Source: Thermomicrobiales bacterium (GTDB taxonomy: Bacteria; Chloroflexota; Chloroflexia; Thermomicrobiales; CADCWN01). Taken from it: DNA of 34,889 nt. The notes under the pieces were generated by a model. The model had not been told where the DNA came from. It did no database searches and saw only the letters and a list, made by a program, of their open reading frames with translations. The first letter of the stretch is position 1. The number at the start of each line of letters is the position of its first letter. Of the stretch, positions 25,625 to 32,795 are shown in pieces. Where the stretch lies: positions 198,636 through 233,524 of the forward strand of contig JAUJMV010000001.1 in NCBI GenBank assembly GCA_030446685.1. Direction: 5' to 3'. Position numbers and translations under genes: made by a program.

Positions 25625-26521
25625 ATGGGACGACGCAACATCAGCGGCGCGGGTGTAATGGCTCAGGGGCTGGCGGCGGGGCGTGGCTGGCCCGCGCCCC
25701 GCGCGGTCGCGGCGAGCCTGGCCGGCAGCGCGGCCGTCGGGCTACTGGCCTACCGCCGTGGGTCGCTCTCGCGCGGCGGCGCGCTCGGCGCGATCGCGAC
25801 CGGGACGACGATCTTCAGCGGCGGCGGGGCGCTGCCCGCCGCGCTGCTGCTGACCTTCTTCGTCAGCTCGACCGCGCTCTCGCACTGGCGGCGGGAGCGC
25901 AAGCGCGCCGCCGCGATCGAGTTCGCCAAGGGCGAGCGGCGCGACCTCGGGCAGGTCTTCGCCAACGGGGGCGCCGCGACCGCGCTGGTCGTCCTCGGTC
26001 GCGTGCGCCCCGGCGCGCCCTGGCTGGCGGCCCTGATCGGCGCGCTGGCGACGGTCAACGCCGACACCTGGGCGACCGAGATCGGGATGCTGAGCCGCCG
26101 CGCCCCCCGGCTCCTCACCACGCTGCGCGCCGTCCCGCCGGGGACCTCGGGCGGCGTGACCCCGCTCGGCAGCGGCGCCGCCGCCCTCGGCGCGGCGCTG
26201 ATCGGCCTAGTCGCCGCGCTCGGGCTCCGCTTCGATCGCGATCGCGCCGCCGCGCCCCTCCCGCCGGCTGCCGCCCTGCCGCTCGCGGTCGCCGCCGGCC
26301 TGACCGGCGCCTTCGCCGACAGCCTGCTCGGTGCGACGGTCCAGGCGCGCTACCGCTGCCCCATCTGCGACGTCCCGACCGAGCGCGCGCGCCACCGCTG
26401 CGGCGCGGCCACCGTGCTGGTCGGCGGCCGGCGCTGGTGCGACAACGACGCGGTCAACTTCCTCAGCTCGCTCGGTGGCGCGGCCGTCGGGTGGGCCTGG
26501 GGCGTGGGGCGTGGGGCGTAG
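25625..26521 (+). CDS. DUF92 family integral membrane protein
   Basis: 298 residues from ATG 25625, with AAGGA upstream. About six hydrophobic segments. DUF92 signatures: TVNADTWATEIGMLSRRAPR, PPGTSGGVTPLGSGAA, LTGAFADSLLGATVQARYRC with P.C...TERARHRCG (a Cys pair), and WCDNDAVNFLSSLGGAAVGW. Plant members of this family (VTE6) are phytyl-phosphate kinases, so a polyprenyl-phosphate or isoprenoid role is plausible, but bacterial members are uncharacterised. Its last residues, WGVGRGA, are encoded by heptad array E, which continues past the stop. Confidence 0.85.
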   Translation: MGRRNISGAGVMAQGLAAGRGWPAPRAVAASLAGSAAVGLLAYRRGSLSRGGALGAIATGTTIFSGGGALPAALLLTFFVSSTALSHWRRERKRAAAIEFAKGERRDLGQVFANGGAATALVVLGRVRPGAPWLAALIGALATVNADTWATEIGMLSRRAPRLLTTLRAVPPGTSGGVTPLGSGAAALGAALIGLVAALGLRFDRDRAAAPLPPAAALPLAVAAGLTGAFADSLLGATVQARYRCPICDVPTERARHRCGAATVLVGGRRWCDNDAVNFLSSLGGAAVGWAWGVGRGA

Positions 26522-26677
26522 AGCGTGGGGCGTAGAGCGTAGAGCGTAGAGAGAGGGGAGGTGGCAGGAGAGTGTGGGACCCCAGCAGGTTCCGTTCCCT
26601 GTCTCGCCCCGCACCCCGCGTCCCACCGCCCCGCGCTCCACGCTCTACACCCCACGCTCTACGCCCCACGCCCCACG
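26493..26677. repeat. Heptad array E (GAGCGTA/GGGCGTG), two complementary arms
   Basis: Left arm 26493-26555 has nine perfect 7-bp steps (GGGCCTG, GGGCGTG twice, GGGCGTA, GAGCGTG, GGGCGTA, GAGCGTA twice, GAGAGAG). Right arm 26636-26677 has six (CTCCACG, CTCTACA, CCCCACG, CTCTACG, CCCCACG twice). The arms are complementary in word and lie at the ends of two convergent genes, covering both stop codons. The 80 bp between shows nothing else. Confidence 0.9.
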
Positions 26678-27809
26678 TCGAGCAGCGGCAGCAGATCGTT
26701 GCGATCCGGCCAGCCGCCGCCGAGTTGGGCGATCTCGGTGTCGGGGATGCCGCGCGCGCGGAGCGGGGCGATGATGTCGGCCTTGAGGTCGGGGACAGAG
26801 GCGCGCAGGAGGCGGCAGTCGGGCGGGGCGGCGAGGCGGTAGCCGGCGGCGGCGGGGATGAGGACCGATTGACCCGTGCCGGCCTCGACCGGCGCGGCGT
26901 CGGGGCAGCCGATGGTGACGCTGCCCGACAGCACGGCCAGCAGGTGGAAGGTCCCGCCGTCCAGTGTCACCGGCATGTCCCCATCCGGGCGCAGCAATTC
27001 CAGCGCGAAGTAGCGGCAGGCGGTCAGCGCCGTCCGCTCGCCGCGGTCGTCGAACGCCAGCGGCTTGGTGTGGTGTCGCGTCGCGGGCGCGGGATCGAGG
27101 ACGTCGAGGCTCTGTTCGAGGTGCAACTCGCGCGGGTTGCCGCGGTCGTCGCGGCGGTCCCAGTCGTAGAGGCGGAAGGTGACGTCGGAGTACTGCTGGA
27201 TCTCGTAGAGGATGATCCCGCCGCCGATCGCGTGGACCGCGCCGGCCGGGGTGAAGAGGGTATCCCCCGCCCGCACCGGCACCGCGTCGAGTAGATCGCG
27301 CGTGCGCCCCCCCTCCAGCGCCCGGCGCACCGCCTCGCGGTTGTCCGCGCCCCGCAGGCCGTGGTAGATCACCGCGTCGGGCGCGGCCTCGATGATGTGC
27401 CAGGCTTCGGTCTTGCCGTAGGGCTGGCCGAGGTGGTCCCGGGCATAGGCGTCGTCCGGGTGGACCTGCACCGAGAGGACCGCCTCGGCCTCGATGAACT
27501 TCGCCAGCAGCGGGAAGGGGACTTCGGGCGTGCCCCTGCTCCGCCGCCCCACCAGCGCCGGGCCGAGTTCCCGCGCCAGGTCGCCGAGCGGGCGGCCCGC
27601 CCGCGCGCCATTGGCGACCCGCGACTCGACGGCGGTCTCCCAGGTCTCGCCGATGCGCGCCGGCCCCCGTCGCCCTCGCCCGCCGGCTCGCCCTTGTGCA
27701 GCAACTCGCCCAGCCGCGTGCCGCCCCAGATGCGGTCCACGACGACCGGTTCGAGCAGCAGCGGATAGAGCTGGCCCACCGCCGCGGCCTGCCCCGTTGC
27801 CGACGCCAT
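26659..27809 (-). pseudogene. manA: Mannose-6-phosphate isomerase, class I, one frameshift
   Basis: ATG 27809 with a GGGGGAGG site. The N-terminus YPLLLEPVVVDRIWGGTRLG is typical of the short bacterial type. At the G5 run near 27670 one base must be added to continue as RIGETWE. The rest is complete: FIEAEAVLSVQVHPDD and YGKTEAWHIIEAAPDAVIYH (zinc ligands Gln, His, Glu), GDTLFTPAGAVHAIGGGIIL (last His) with YEIQQYSDVTFRLYDWDR (active-site Arg), then a C-terminal cupin domain. It interconverts mannose-6-phosphate and fructose-6-phosphate, feeding GDP-mannose synthesis. This suits the mannosyl-lipid and glycosyltransferase genes at 32796-34889. One homopolymer indel makes sequencing error likely. 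The tail DVGRGA comes from heptad array E. Confidence 0.85.
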
Positions 27810-27874
27810 GCCTCCCCCTTCGTGCAGTCCCTCGTCGATGCGCGGCGTCGCCCGCGCCCTGCCTGATGCGGCGG

Positions 27875-27903
27875 ATCATTGCCGCTCGGCGGGGGGCTGT
27901 CAA
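27875..27903 (-). promoter_or_regulatory. Sigma70-type promoter of manA
   Basis: On the minus strand a perfect TTGACA (27898-27903), a 17-bp spacer, then AATGAT (27875-27880, 4 of 6). Start codon about 65 nt downstream. Confidence 0.6.
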
Positions 27904-28033
27904 CCTGACGCCGCCCGTACCGCCGGGGCTATGGGGGATTTGGGGGTCATTTGGACTATCCTCCCGACCCGCCGACGGGGTCGTTTTCCTTGCTGAGGGC
28001 GCCACAATCGAAGCGGTTGAGGGCGGTTCGTTT

Positions 28034-28054
28034 CGCGAAAATGCTGTTTTCGCG
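28034..28054. promoter_or_regulatory. AT-cored palindrome in the manA/subtilase divergent gap
   Basis: CGCGAAAA-TGCTG-TTTTCGCG, a perfect 8-bp dyad that stands out in GC-rich surroundings. It may be an operator or a hairpin. It lies in the 765-bp gap 27810-28574, which holds two promoters and the G-rich tract but no supported gene. Confidence 0.45.
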
Positions 28055-28137
28055 GCCGATAGCGCGCCGACGCGCGCGGGGCGGGGCGTGCGCGCCCGGA
28101 TACCGATCGGACCCGGCGGCGGGGGCGGGCGGTGCCA

Positions 28138-28171
28138 GGGGGCGGGGGCGGGGGCGGGGGCGGATGGGGGG
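28138..28171 (+). repeat. G-rich hexamer repeat, potential G-quadruplex
   Basis: Four GGGGGC hexamers followed by a further G6 run, on the plus strand, about 105 bp upstream of the subtilase -10. Five or more G runs of five could fold as a G-quadruplex. Confidence 0.55.
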
Positions 28172-28276
28172 CGGCGGCCGCGCGATCGGGCGGGCGGCTC
28201 GCCGATGCCCGCCCACCGCGCACCCGACCCTGAACTGTTACCCCTGTCGTGACCGCCGCTGATCGTCGCCCGCGCA

Positions 28277-28285
28277 TGCTATACT
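28277..28285 (+). promoter_or_regulatory. Extended -10 promoter of the subtilase gene
   Basis: TGCTATACT, identical to the element at 22083-22091 on the other strand. No good -35. It implies a leader of about 280 nt before the GTG at 28575. Confidence 0.45.
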
Positions 28286-28574
28286 TGCGCTGTCCGTCAG
28301 GGCAGACTGCAGATCGCCCGTGGCCCCGGCCACGGCGGGTTCGGGTCCACGACAGCCGCGGCATCGGTCGCCCGCAAGCGGGCCGACGGTCGCCCCGCAA
28401 ACCCGCCGGGCTGATGCGCCGGCGAGAGCAACCGGCGCCGACGAAAGGCGTTCTACCCGTGATGGCGTCCCGCGCAGTGCCTCACCCCCGCCGGGGCGTT
28501 CCCGCCCCCCGCTATCCTTGCGCGTTGTCATTCCCTGTGCGCCCAATCCGATCCGCGCCCCGGAGGTGCCCGAC

Positions 28575-30746
28575 GTGCGACCCCGCCTGCGCATCCTCTG
28601 CACCCTGACCCTCCTCGCCTGCCTGCTGACCGGCGGGCCGGTCCCGGCCGGGGCCGGCACGGCCGACGCGCCGCCCCCGACCCCTGGGACCACGAGCACC
28701 TGCCCGGCGAACTGCTGGTCAAGTTCCGCCCCGCGCGATTCGACGCGGCGGGCGGCGCGGGGGCGTTCGCCCCTCCTCTCGGCGGAGTTCGACCGCTTCC
28801 TCAGCGCCTTCGGCGTCAGCGCCGCGGGCGCGAACGCCGGCGACGGGCGCACCTACCGGCTCCACTTCGACCGCGCGGACGATCTGCGCGCCACGCGGGA
28901 GGCCCTGCGGCGCGACCCGAACGTCGAGTTCGCCGAGCCGAACTACCTCCTCAGCGTCAGCCGGACCCCGAATGACGCCAACTACCGCGATCAGTGGGCG
29001 CCGGGGCGCATCGGCGCCGACCGCGCCTGGGACATCACGGTCGGCAGCCCCGTCACGATCGCGATGCTCGACACCGGCATCTCGCGCACCCACCCCGACC
29101 TCGCCGGGCGGGTCGTCGCCGGCCGCGACTTCGTGAACGGCGACGACGACGCCAGCGACGACAACGGCCACGGCACCTTCACCGCCGGCATCGTCGGGGC
29201 GAGCGGCGATAACACCGTGGGTGTGGCGGGCATCTCCTGGCAGGCGAAGCTGCTGCCGGTCAAGATCCTCGACCAGGACGGCCGGGGGCCGGTCTCGGCG
29301 TTCGCGCAGGGCATCCGCTGGGCGGTCGACCAGAAGGCGCAGATCGTCAACGTCAGCGCCGGCATTCCGGTGCCGTCGCAGACGATGGAGTCGGCGGTGG
29401 CCTACGCGATCGGCCAGAACGTCGCCGTCGTCGCCGCGTCGGGCAACCAGCCCGACGGGGTGCAGAACTACCCCGCCGCCTACCCGAACGTGATCGCCGT
29501 CAGCGCGTCGAACCGCGACGACCGGGTCGCCGAGTTCTCCTCCTACGGGTCGCACGTCTGGATCGCCGCGCCGGGGCAGGAGATCATCAGCACCTACTAC
29601 CGCGACGCCGACACGATCGCCGTCCTCAGCGGCACGTCCGCCTCCGCGCCGTTCGTCTCCGGCACGATCGCCCTGATGCTCTCGCAGCGCGGCGACCTGA
29701 CCCCCAGGGCGATCCGCGAGATCCTGCGCGCGACCGCGGTGGACCTGCCGCCGGACGGCCTCGACCCGCGCGCCGGCTACGGCCGCCTCGACACCTTCCA
29801 CTCGGTCATCCTCGCCAGTGACCCACGGCCAACGCTGCCCGCCGGGGCGATCGATCCCCCCAGCGGCAAGACGACCGACCCCTTCATCTTCACCGCCGGC
29901 GGTTTCGAGCCGAACGAGCCGGTGGCGGTCTGGCTGACCGGCGCCGACGGCACCTACCGCTTCTACCGCAACCAGCCGGTCTACGCCAATGCCGACGGGA
30001 CCGTGCGGGTGTCGCTGAGTAACGGCGAGCCGCTGCCGGCCGGCGAGCGCCAGCAGGTGACAGCCTACGGCGAAGCGTTCAACCCCGCCAATCCCCAGGC
30101 CCGGCGCGTGGCGACCGCGACCTTCACCGTGACGATGCCGGTGAACACGCAGGCGTTCAGCCGCGTCGCGCCGCCCGGCGGGGCCGACGCGCCGGCCTAC
30201 TTCCAGCAGACCGGGCACACGCTCGGCGGCCCCTTCCTGCGCTACTGGCAGCAGCACGGCGGGCTGCCGGTCTTCGGCTACCCGATCTCCGAGGAGTTCA
30301 CCGAGGTCAGCCCTTCCGACGGCAAGCCCTATACGGTCCAGTATTTCGAGCGCAACCGCTTCGAGCTGCACCCCGAGAATGCCGGGACCGAGTTCGAGGT
30401 GCTGCTCGGCCTGCTCGGGAGCAACCTGACGACCGGGCGGAGCTTCCCGCCCGCGCCCGCGCCGTTCGAGAGTACGGAGGCGCGCGTCTACTTCCCCGAG
30501 ACGCGGCACTCGCTCTCCGGCGAGTTCCTGCAGTACTGGCAGCGCAACGGCGGCCTGCCGATCTTCGGCTACCCGATCTCCGAGCCGTTCAACGAGATCT
30601 CCCCGACCGACGGCAAGACCTACCTGGTGCAGTATTTCGAGCGCAACCGCTTCGAGCTGCACCCGGAGAACCAGCCGCCCTACAACGTCCTGCTCGGCCT
30701 GCTCGGCGCCGACTACGCCAGGCAGCGGCAGTACCTCGGCCCGTAG
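28575..30746 (+). CDS. Secreted subtilisin-like serine protease (S8) with two C-terminal modules
   Basis: 723 residues from GTG 28575, GGAGG 8 nt upstream. Signal peptide at 1-28 (LRILCTLTLLACLLTGGPVP). The propeptide region is out of frame for about 100 bp: the expected PGELLVKFRPARFDAAGG is read in another frame at about 28700-28770, between two compensating indels. The rest is intact: EPNYLL, catalytic Asp in AMLDTGISRTHPDL, His in DNGHGTFTAGIVG, Ser in LSGTSASAPFVSG. After an Ig-like spacer come two copies of the module also seen in the 22603 gene: YFQQTGHTLGGPFLRYW with VQYFERNRFELHPENAG, and VYFPETRHSLSGEFLQYW with VQYFERNRFELHPENQ. Probably exported, wall- or surface-associated. Confidence 0.85.
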   Translation: MRPRLRILCTLTLLACLLTGGPVPAGAGTADAPPPTPGTTSTCPANCWSSSAPRDSTRRAARGRSPLLSAEFDRFLSAFGVSAAGANAGDGRTYRLHFDRADDLRATREALRRDPNVEFAEPNYLLSVSRTPNDANYRDQWAPGRIGADRAWDITVGSPVTIAMLDTGISRTHPDLAGRVVAGRDFVNGDDDASDDNGHGTFTAGIVGASGDNTVGVAGISWQAKLLPVKILDQDGRGPVSAFAQGIRWAVDQKAQIVNVSAGIPVPSQTMESAVAYAIGQNVAVVAASGNQPDGVQNYPAAYPNVIAVSASNRDDRVAEFSSYGSHVWIAAPGQEIISTYYRDADTIAVLSGTSASAPFVSGTIALMLSQRGDLTPRAIREILRATAVDLPPDGLDPRAGYGRLDTFHSVILASDPRPTLPAGAIDPPSGKTTDPFIFTAGGFEPNEPVAVWLTGADGTYRFYRNQPVYANADGTVRVSLSNGEPLPAGERQQVTAYGEAFNPANPQARRVATATFTVTMPVNTQAFSRVAPPGGADAPAYFQQTGHTLGGPFLRYWQQHGGLPVFGYPISEEFTEVSPSDGKPYTVQYFERNRFELHPENAGTEFEVLLGLLGSNLTTGRSFPPAPAPFESTEARVYFPETRHSLSGEFLQYWQRNGGLPIFGYPISEPFNEISPTDGKTYLVQYFERNRFELHPENQPPYNVLLGLLGADYARQRQYLGP

Positions 30747-30779
30747 CGACACCGACCCGCGATGATACGCGCCTGGCCC

Positions 30780-30805
30780 GGCGGCGCTCCTCGAGGAGCG
30801 CCGCC
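30780..30805 (+). terminator. Perfect 26-bp palindrome after the subtilase gene
   Basis: Two 13-bp arms (GGCGGCGCTCCTC and its complement) meet with no loop, 33 nt past the stop codon. It could stop transcription, but its right arm is also the start of the inverted copy of the flippase gene end, so it may be a scar of that duplication. Confidence 0.5.
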
Positions 30806-30839
30806 TCGCCCTGCGCCTGATCGGCCGGGCGGCGTAGGG
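30799..30839 (+). repeat. 41-bp inverted copy of the flippase 3' end
   Basis: Identical over 41 bp to the reverse complement of 31040-31080, which encodes the last 13 residues (RRLALRLIGRAA) and stop of the flippase. In this copy the frame reads EERRLALRLIGRAA followed by a stop, with no gene in front of it. Confidence 0.85.
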
Positions 30840-30840
30840 C

Positions 30841-31035
30841 CGACGACTGAAGTCGTCGCTGGGGGCTCGCAAGCTCGCCACGAAGCCCACCTTCGTGGGC
30901 TAGGACCGTTACCACGCGGGTACTTTTCTGGATTGTCTCGTGCCTCGCCCGCGCCCAACCCGCGGCGGCGGGCCTGTCCGCATCAGAGGGTTTCGTGGCG
31001 CGTAGCGCCCTTAGCGACGGGTTTCAACCCGCCGA
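30841..31035. repeat. Inverted pair of three-hairpin repeats (copies 4 and 5)
   Basis: Copy 4 (30841-30902): stem 1 CGACGAC-TGAA-GTCGTCG, weak stem 2 GCT-CGCA-AGC, linker CACGAAGC, stem 3 CCCAC-CTTC-GTGGG. Copy 5, on the minus strand (about 30988-31035): stem 1 with loop TGAA and one mismatch, stem 2 GGCGC-TAC-GCGCC, linker CACGAAAC. They face each other across about 85 bp and abut the two copies of the flippase gene end. Confidence 0.75.
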
Positions 31036-31041
31036 CCCCCC

Positions 31042-32535
31042 CTACGCCGCCCGGCCGATCAGGCGCAGGGCGAGGCGGCGTTCGCTCGGGCCGATCCCCC
31101 CGATCAGCAGCAGCACGATCAGATAGACGAGGCCGCCGCCGAGCGCCGCCAGCCAGGGGGCGAGCGCGGGCCAGCCGTGCAGGCGCGTGTACAGCGCCCA
31201 GCCGGCGCCGCCCATCGCCAGCGCCGCGGCCACCGGGCGCAGCGCGATCGCGGGGTCGGGGAGGGGGCCGATCTGCCGGCGCAGGAACCAGAGGAACGGC
31301 AGCAGCAGCACGACTTCCGACGCGACCGTGATCAGCGCCGCGGCGACGAAGCCGAACCGCGGCGTGAAGAGCAGGTTGGCGAGCAGGTTGAAGCCGAAGG
31401 TGAGCGCGAAGGCGCGCGTGAGGAGCCGCTGTTGCCCGGCGGCGATCAGGACGTACTGGATCAGTCCATTGACATAACTGAATGGCAGGAACCAGATCAG
31501 CAGGCGCAGGGCGGTCCCGGCGCCCGGCAGGAACTCCTCGCCCGCCAGGAAGCGCATCAGGTCGGGCGCGACGAAGAAGGTCGCCACGCAGAGCGGCAGC
31601 GCGAGCAGGAGCAGCAGCTTCAACGCCAGGGCGTAGGTCGCGGCCAGCGCCTCGCTGCGGGCGGCGGCCAGCCGCGCCAGGTGGGGGAAGAGCGCCAGGG
31701 TGAAGTACTGCGGCACCAGCAGCGCGAGGTTGAGGAACCGGTACGGCGCGGTGTAGATGCCGACCGCGTAGTCGCCCTGGGCCGGCTTGAGGACGAAGAC
31801 ATCCGCCCGGAAGAAGAGGCCGGCGAGCAGGTTGTTCAGCAGGAGCGGCCAGGCCTCGACCAGCATCCGACGGGCCCGCGCCCCCGGCCAGGTCCAGCGC
31901 GCCCGCACTCCCAAGCCGCGCACCAGGACGGCGAAGAGCCAGGCGGTCGCCAGGTTGGTCACCAGCGTGGTCGCCGCCAGCCCGACGACGCCCCAGCCGG
32001 CCAGCAGCAGCGCGAGCCCGATCCCGACCTTGAGCCCGTTCTTGACGACGGTCAGCAGCGCCGGCCCGCCCATCCGCTCGAAGGCGTTGCAGATCGAGTT
32101 CGCGGCGTCGCTGTAGCTGTCGGGGACGATCGAGGCGAGCAGGAAGACGATCGCCAGCACCGTCACGTCGGAGAGGTCGAAGTAGCGCCAGTTGAGGAAG
32201 GTGAAGCCGCCGACGAGCGGCACGGCGCAGAGCCAGAGCCCGAGGCGCAGGAGGGTGGCCAGCCCGAGGTACTCGCCGGCCAGCCCGTGGTCGCGCGCCA
32301 CGTCGCGCGTCGTCAGGACGGCGAGGCCGAAGTCGCTGAAGGTCTTGATGTAGAGCCAGACCAGGACGGCGTATTCGTACTGCCCGGTCCCGACCGGCCC
32401 GAGGAGGCGGAAGACGGCGTAGGCGAAGCCGGCGTCGACGACCTTGTTGAGCAGTTGCGCGGCGATTGGCAGCGCGCTGTTGCGCGCGATCCGCTGCACG
32501 GCGTTCGGCTGCCGCGCCACCTTCACCCCCGCCAT
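31042..32535 (-). CDS. Polysaccharide/lipid-linked oligosaccharide flippase (Wzx/MATE-like)
   Basis: 497 residues from ATG 32535 (MAGVKVARQPNAVQRIARNS); a TTG further upstream at 32580 falls inside a repeat. About 14 membrane helices, with the family-typical start ALPIAAQLLNKVVDAGFAYA and RLLGPVGTGQYEYAVLVW, then FGLAVLTTRDVARD, PLLLNNLLAGLFFRADVFVL and FRLNLALLVPQY-like segments (YRFLNLALLVPQYF). Such proteins move undecaprenyl- or polyprenyl-linked glycans to the outer membrane leaflet. It is downstream of the mannose synthase, small membrane protein and GT4 genes, a sensible set for surface glycan assembly. The last 38 codons overlap one copy of the inverted duplication described above. 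Confidence 0.85.
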   Translation of the reverse strand: MAGVKVARQPNAVQRIARNSALPIAAQLLNKVVDAGFAYAVFRLLGPVGTGQYEYAVLVWLYIKTFSDFGLAVLTTRDVARDHGLAGEYLGLATLLRLGLWLCAVPLVGGFTFLNWRYFDLSDVTVLAIVFLLASIVPDSYSDAANSICNAFERMGGPALLTVVKNGLKVGIGLALLLAGWGVVGLAATTLVTNLATAWLFAVLVRGLGVRARWTWPGARARRMLVEAWPLLLNNLLAGLFFRADVFVLKPAQGDYAVGIYTAPYRFLNLALLVPQYFTLALFPHLARLAAARSEALAATYALALKLLLLLALPLCVATFFVAPDLMRFLAGEEFLPGAGTALRLLIWFLPFSYVNGLIQYVLIAAGQQRLLTRAFALTFGFNLLANLLFTPRFGFVAAALITVASEVVLLLPFLWFLRRQIGPLPDPAIALRPVAAALAMGGAGWALYTRLHGWPALAPWLAALGGGLVYLIVLLLIGGIGPSERRLALRLIGRAA

Positions 32536-32573
32536 CGCCCCAGCCCAGCCGTGGTGGAGCAGCCCCCCCTCGT

Positions 32574-32708
32574 CCCCCAACTTTGGGGGGAGCCGATGGA
32601 ATGCGGAATGCGGAACGCGGAACGCGGAATGGGCCTCGCCTGATACCTTGCGGCCTGCGGCCCACGGCTCGCGGCCCGCGGCCTATCGGCTCCTCCCAAA
32701 GTTGGGGG
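32574..32708. repeat. 135-bp element with 24-bp inverted ends enclosing heptad arrays F1 and F2
   Basis: Ends 32574-32597 and 32685-32708 are reverse complements at 23 of 24 positions; each contains the local dyad CCCCCAACTTTGGGGG or its relative. Array F1 (32598-32632: GGAATGC twice, GGAACGC twice, GGAATGG) starts at the base after the left end. Array F2 (32647-32689: CTTGCGG, CCTGCGG, CCCACGG, CTCGCGG, CCCGCGG, CCTATCGG) runs into the right end. It lies between the mannose synthase and flippase genes; the rest of the 260-bp gap 32536-32795 has a G10 run and no gene. Confidence 0.85.
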
Positions 32709-32795
32709 GCGGGGGGGGGGCGCCCCAGTGCGGCGACACGGGGCGGGACGGGGCAAGACAGGACTGCGCCGTCAGCATCTCGATCGCCGCACCGG

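Noticed and set aside
32574..32708. Insertion sequence or transposon
   Set aside because: The inverted ends enclose only 87 bp with no transposase, and no target-site duplication could be identified by eye; it was recorded as a repeat element instead.
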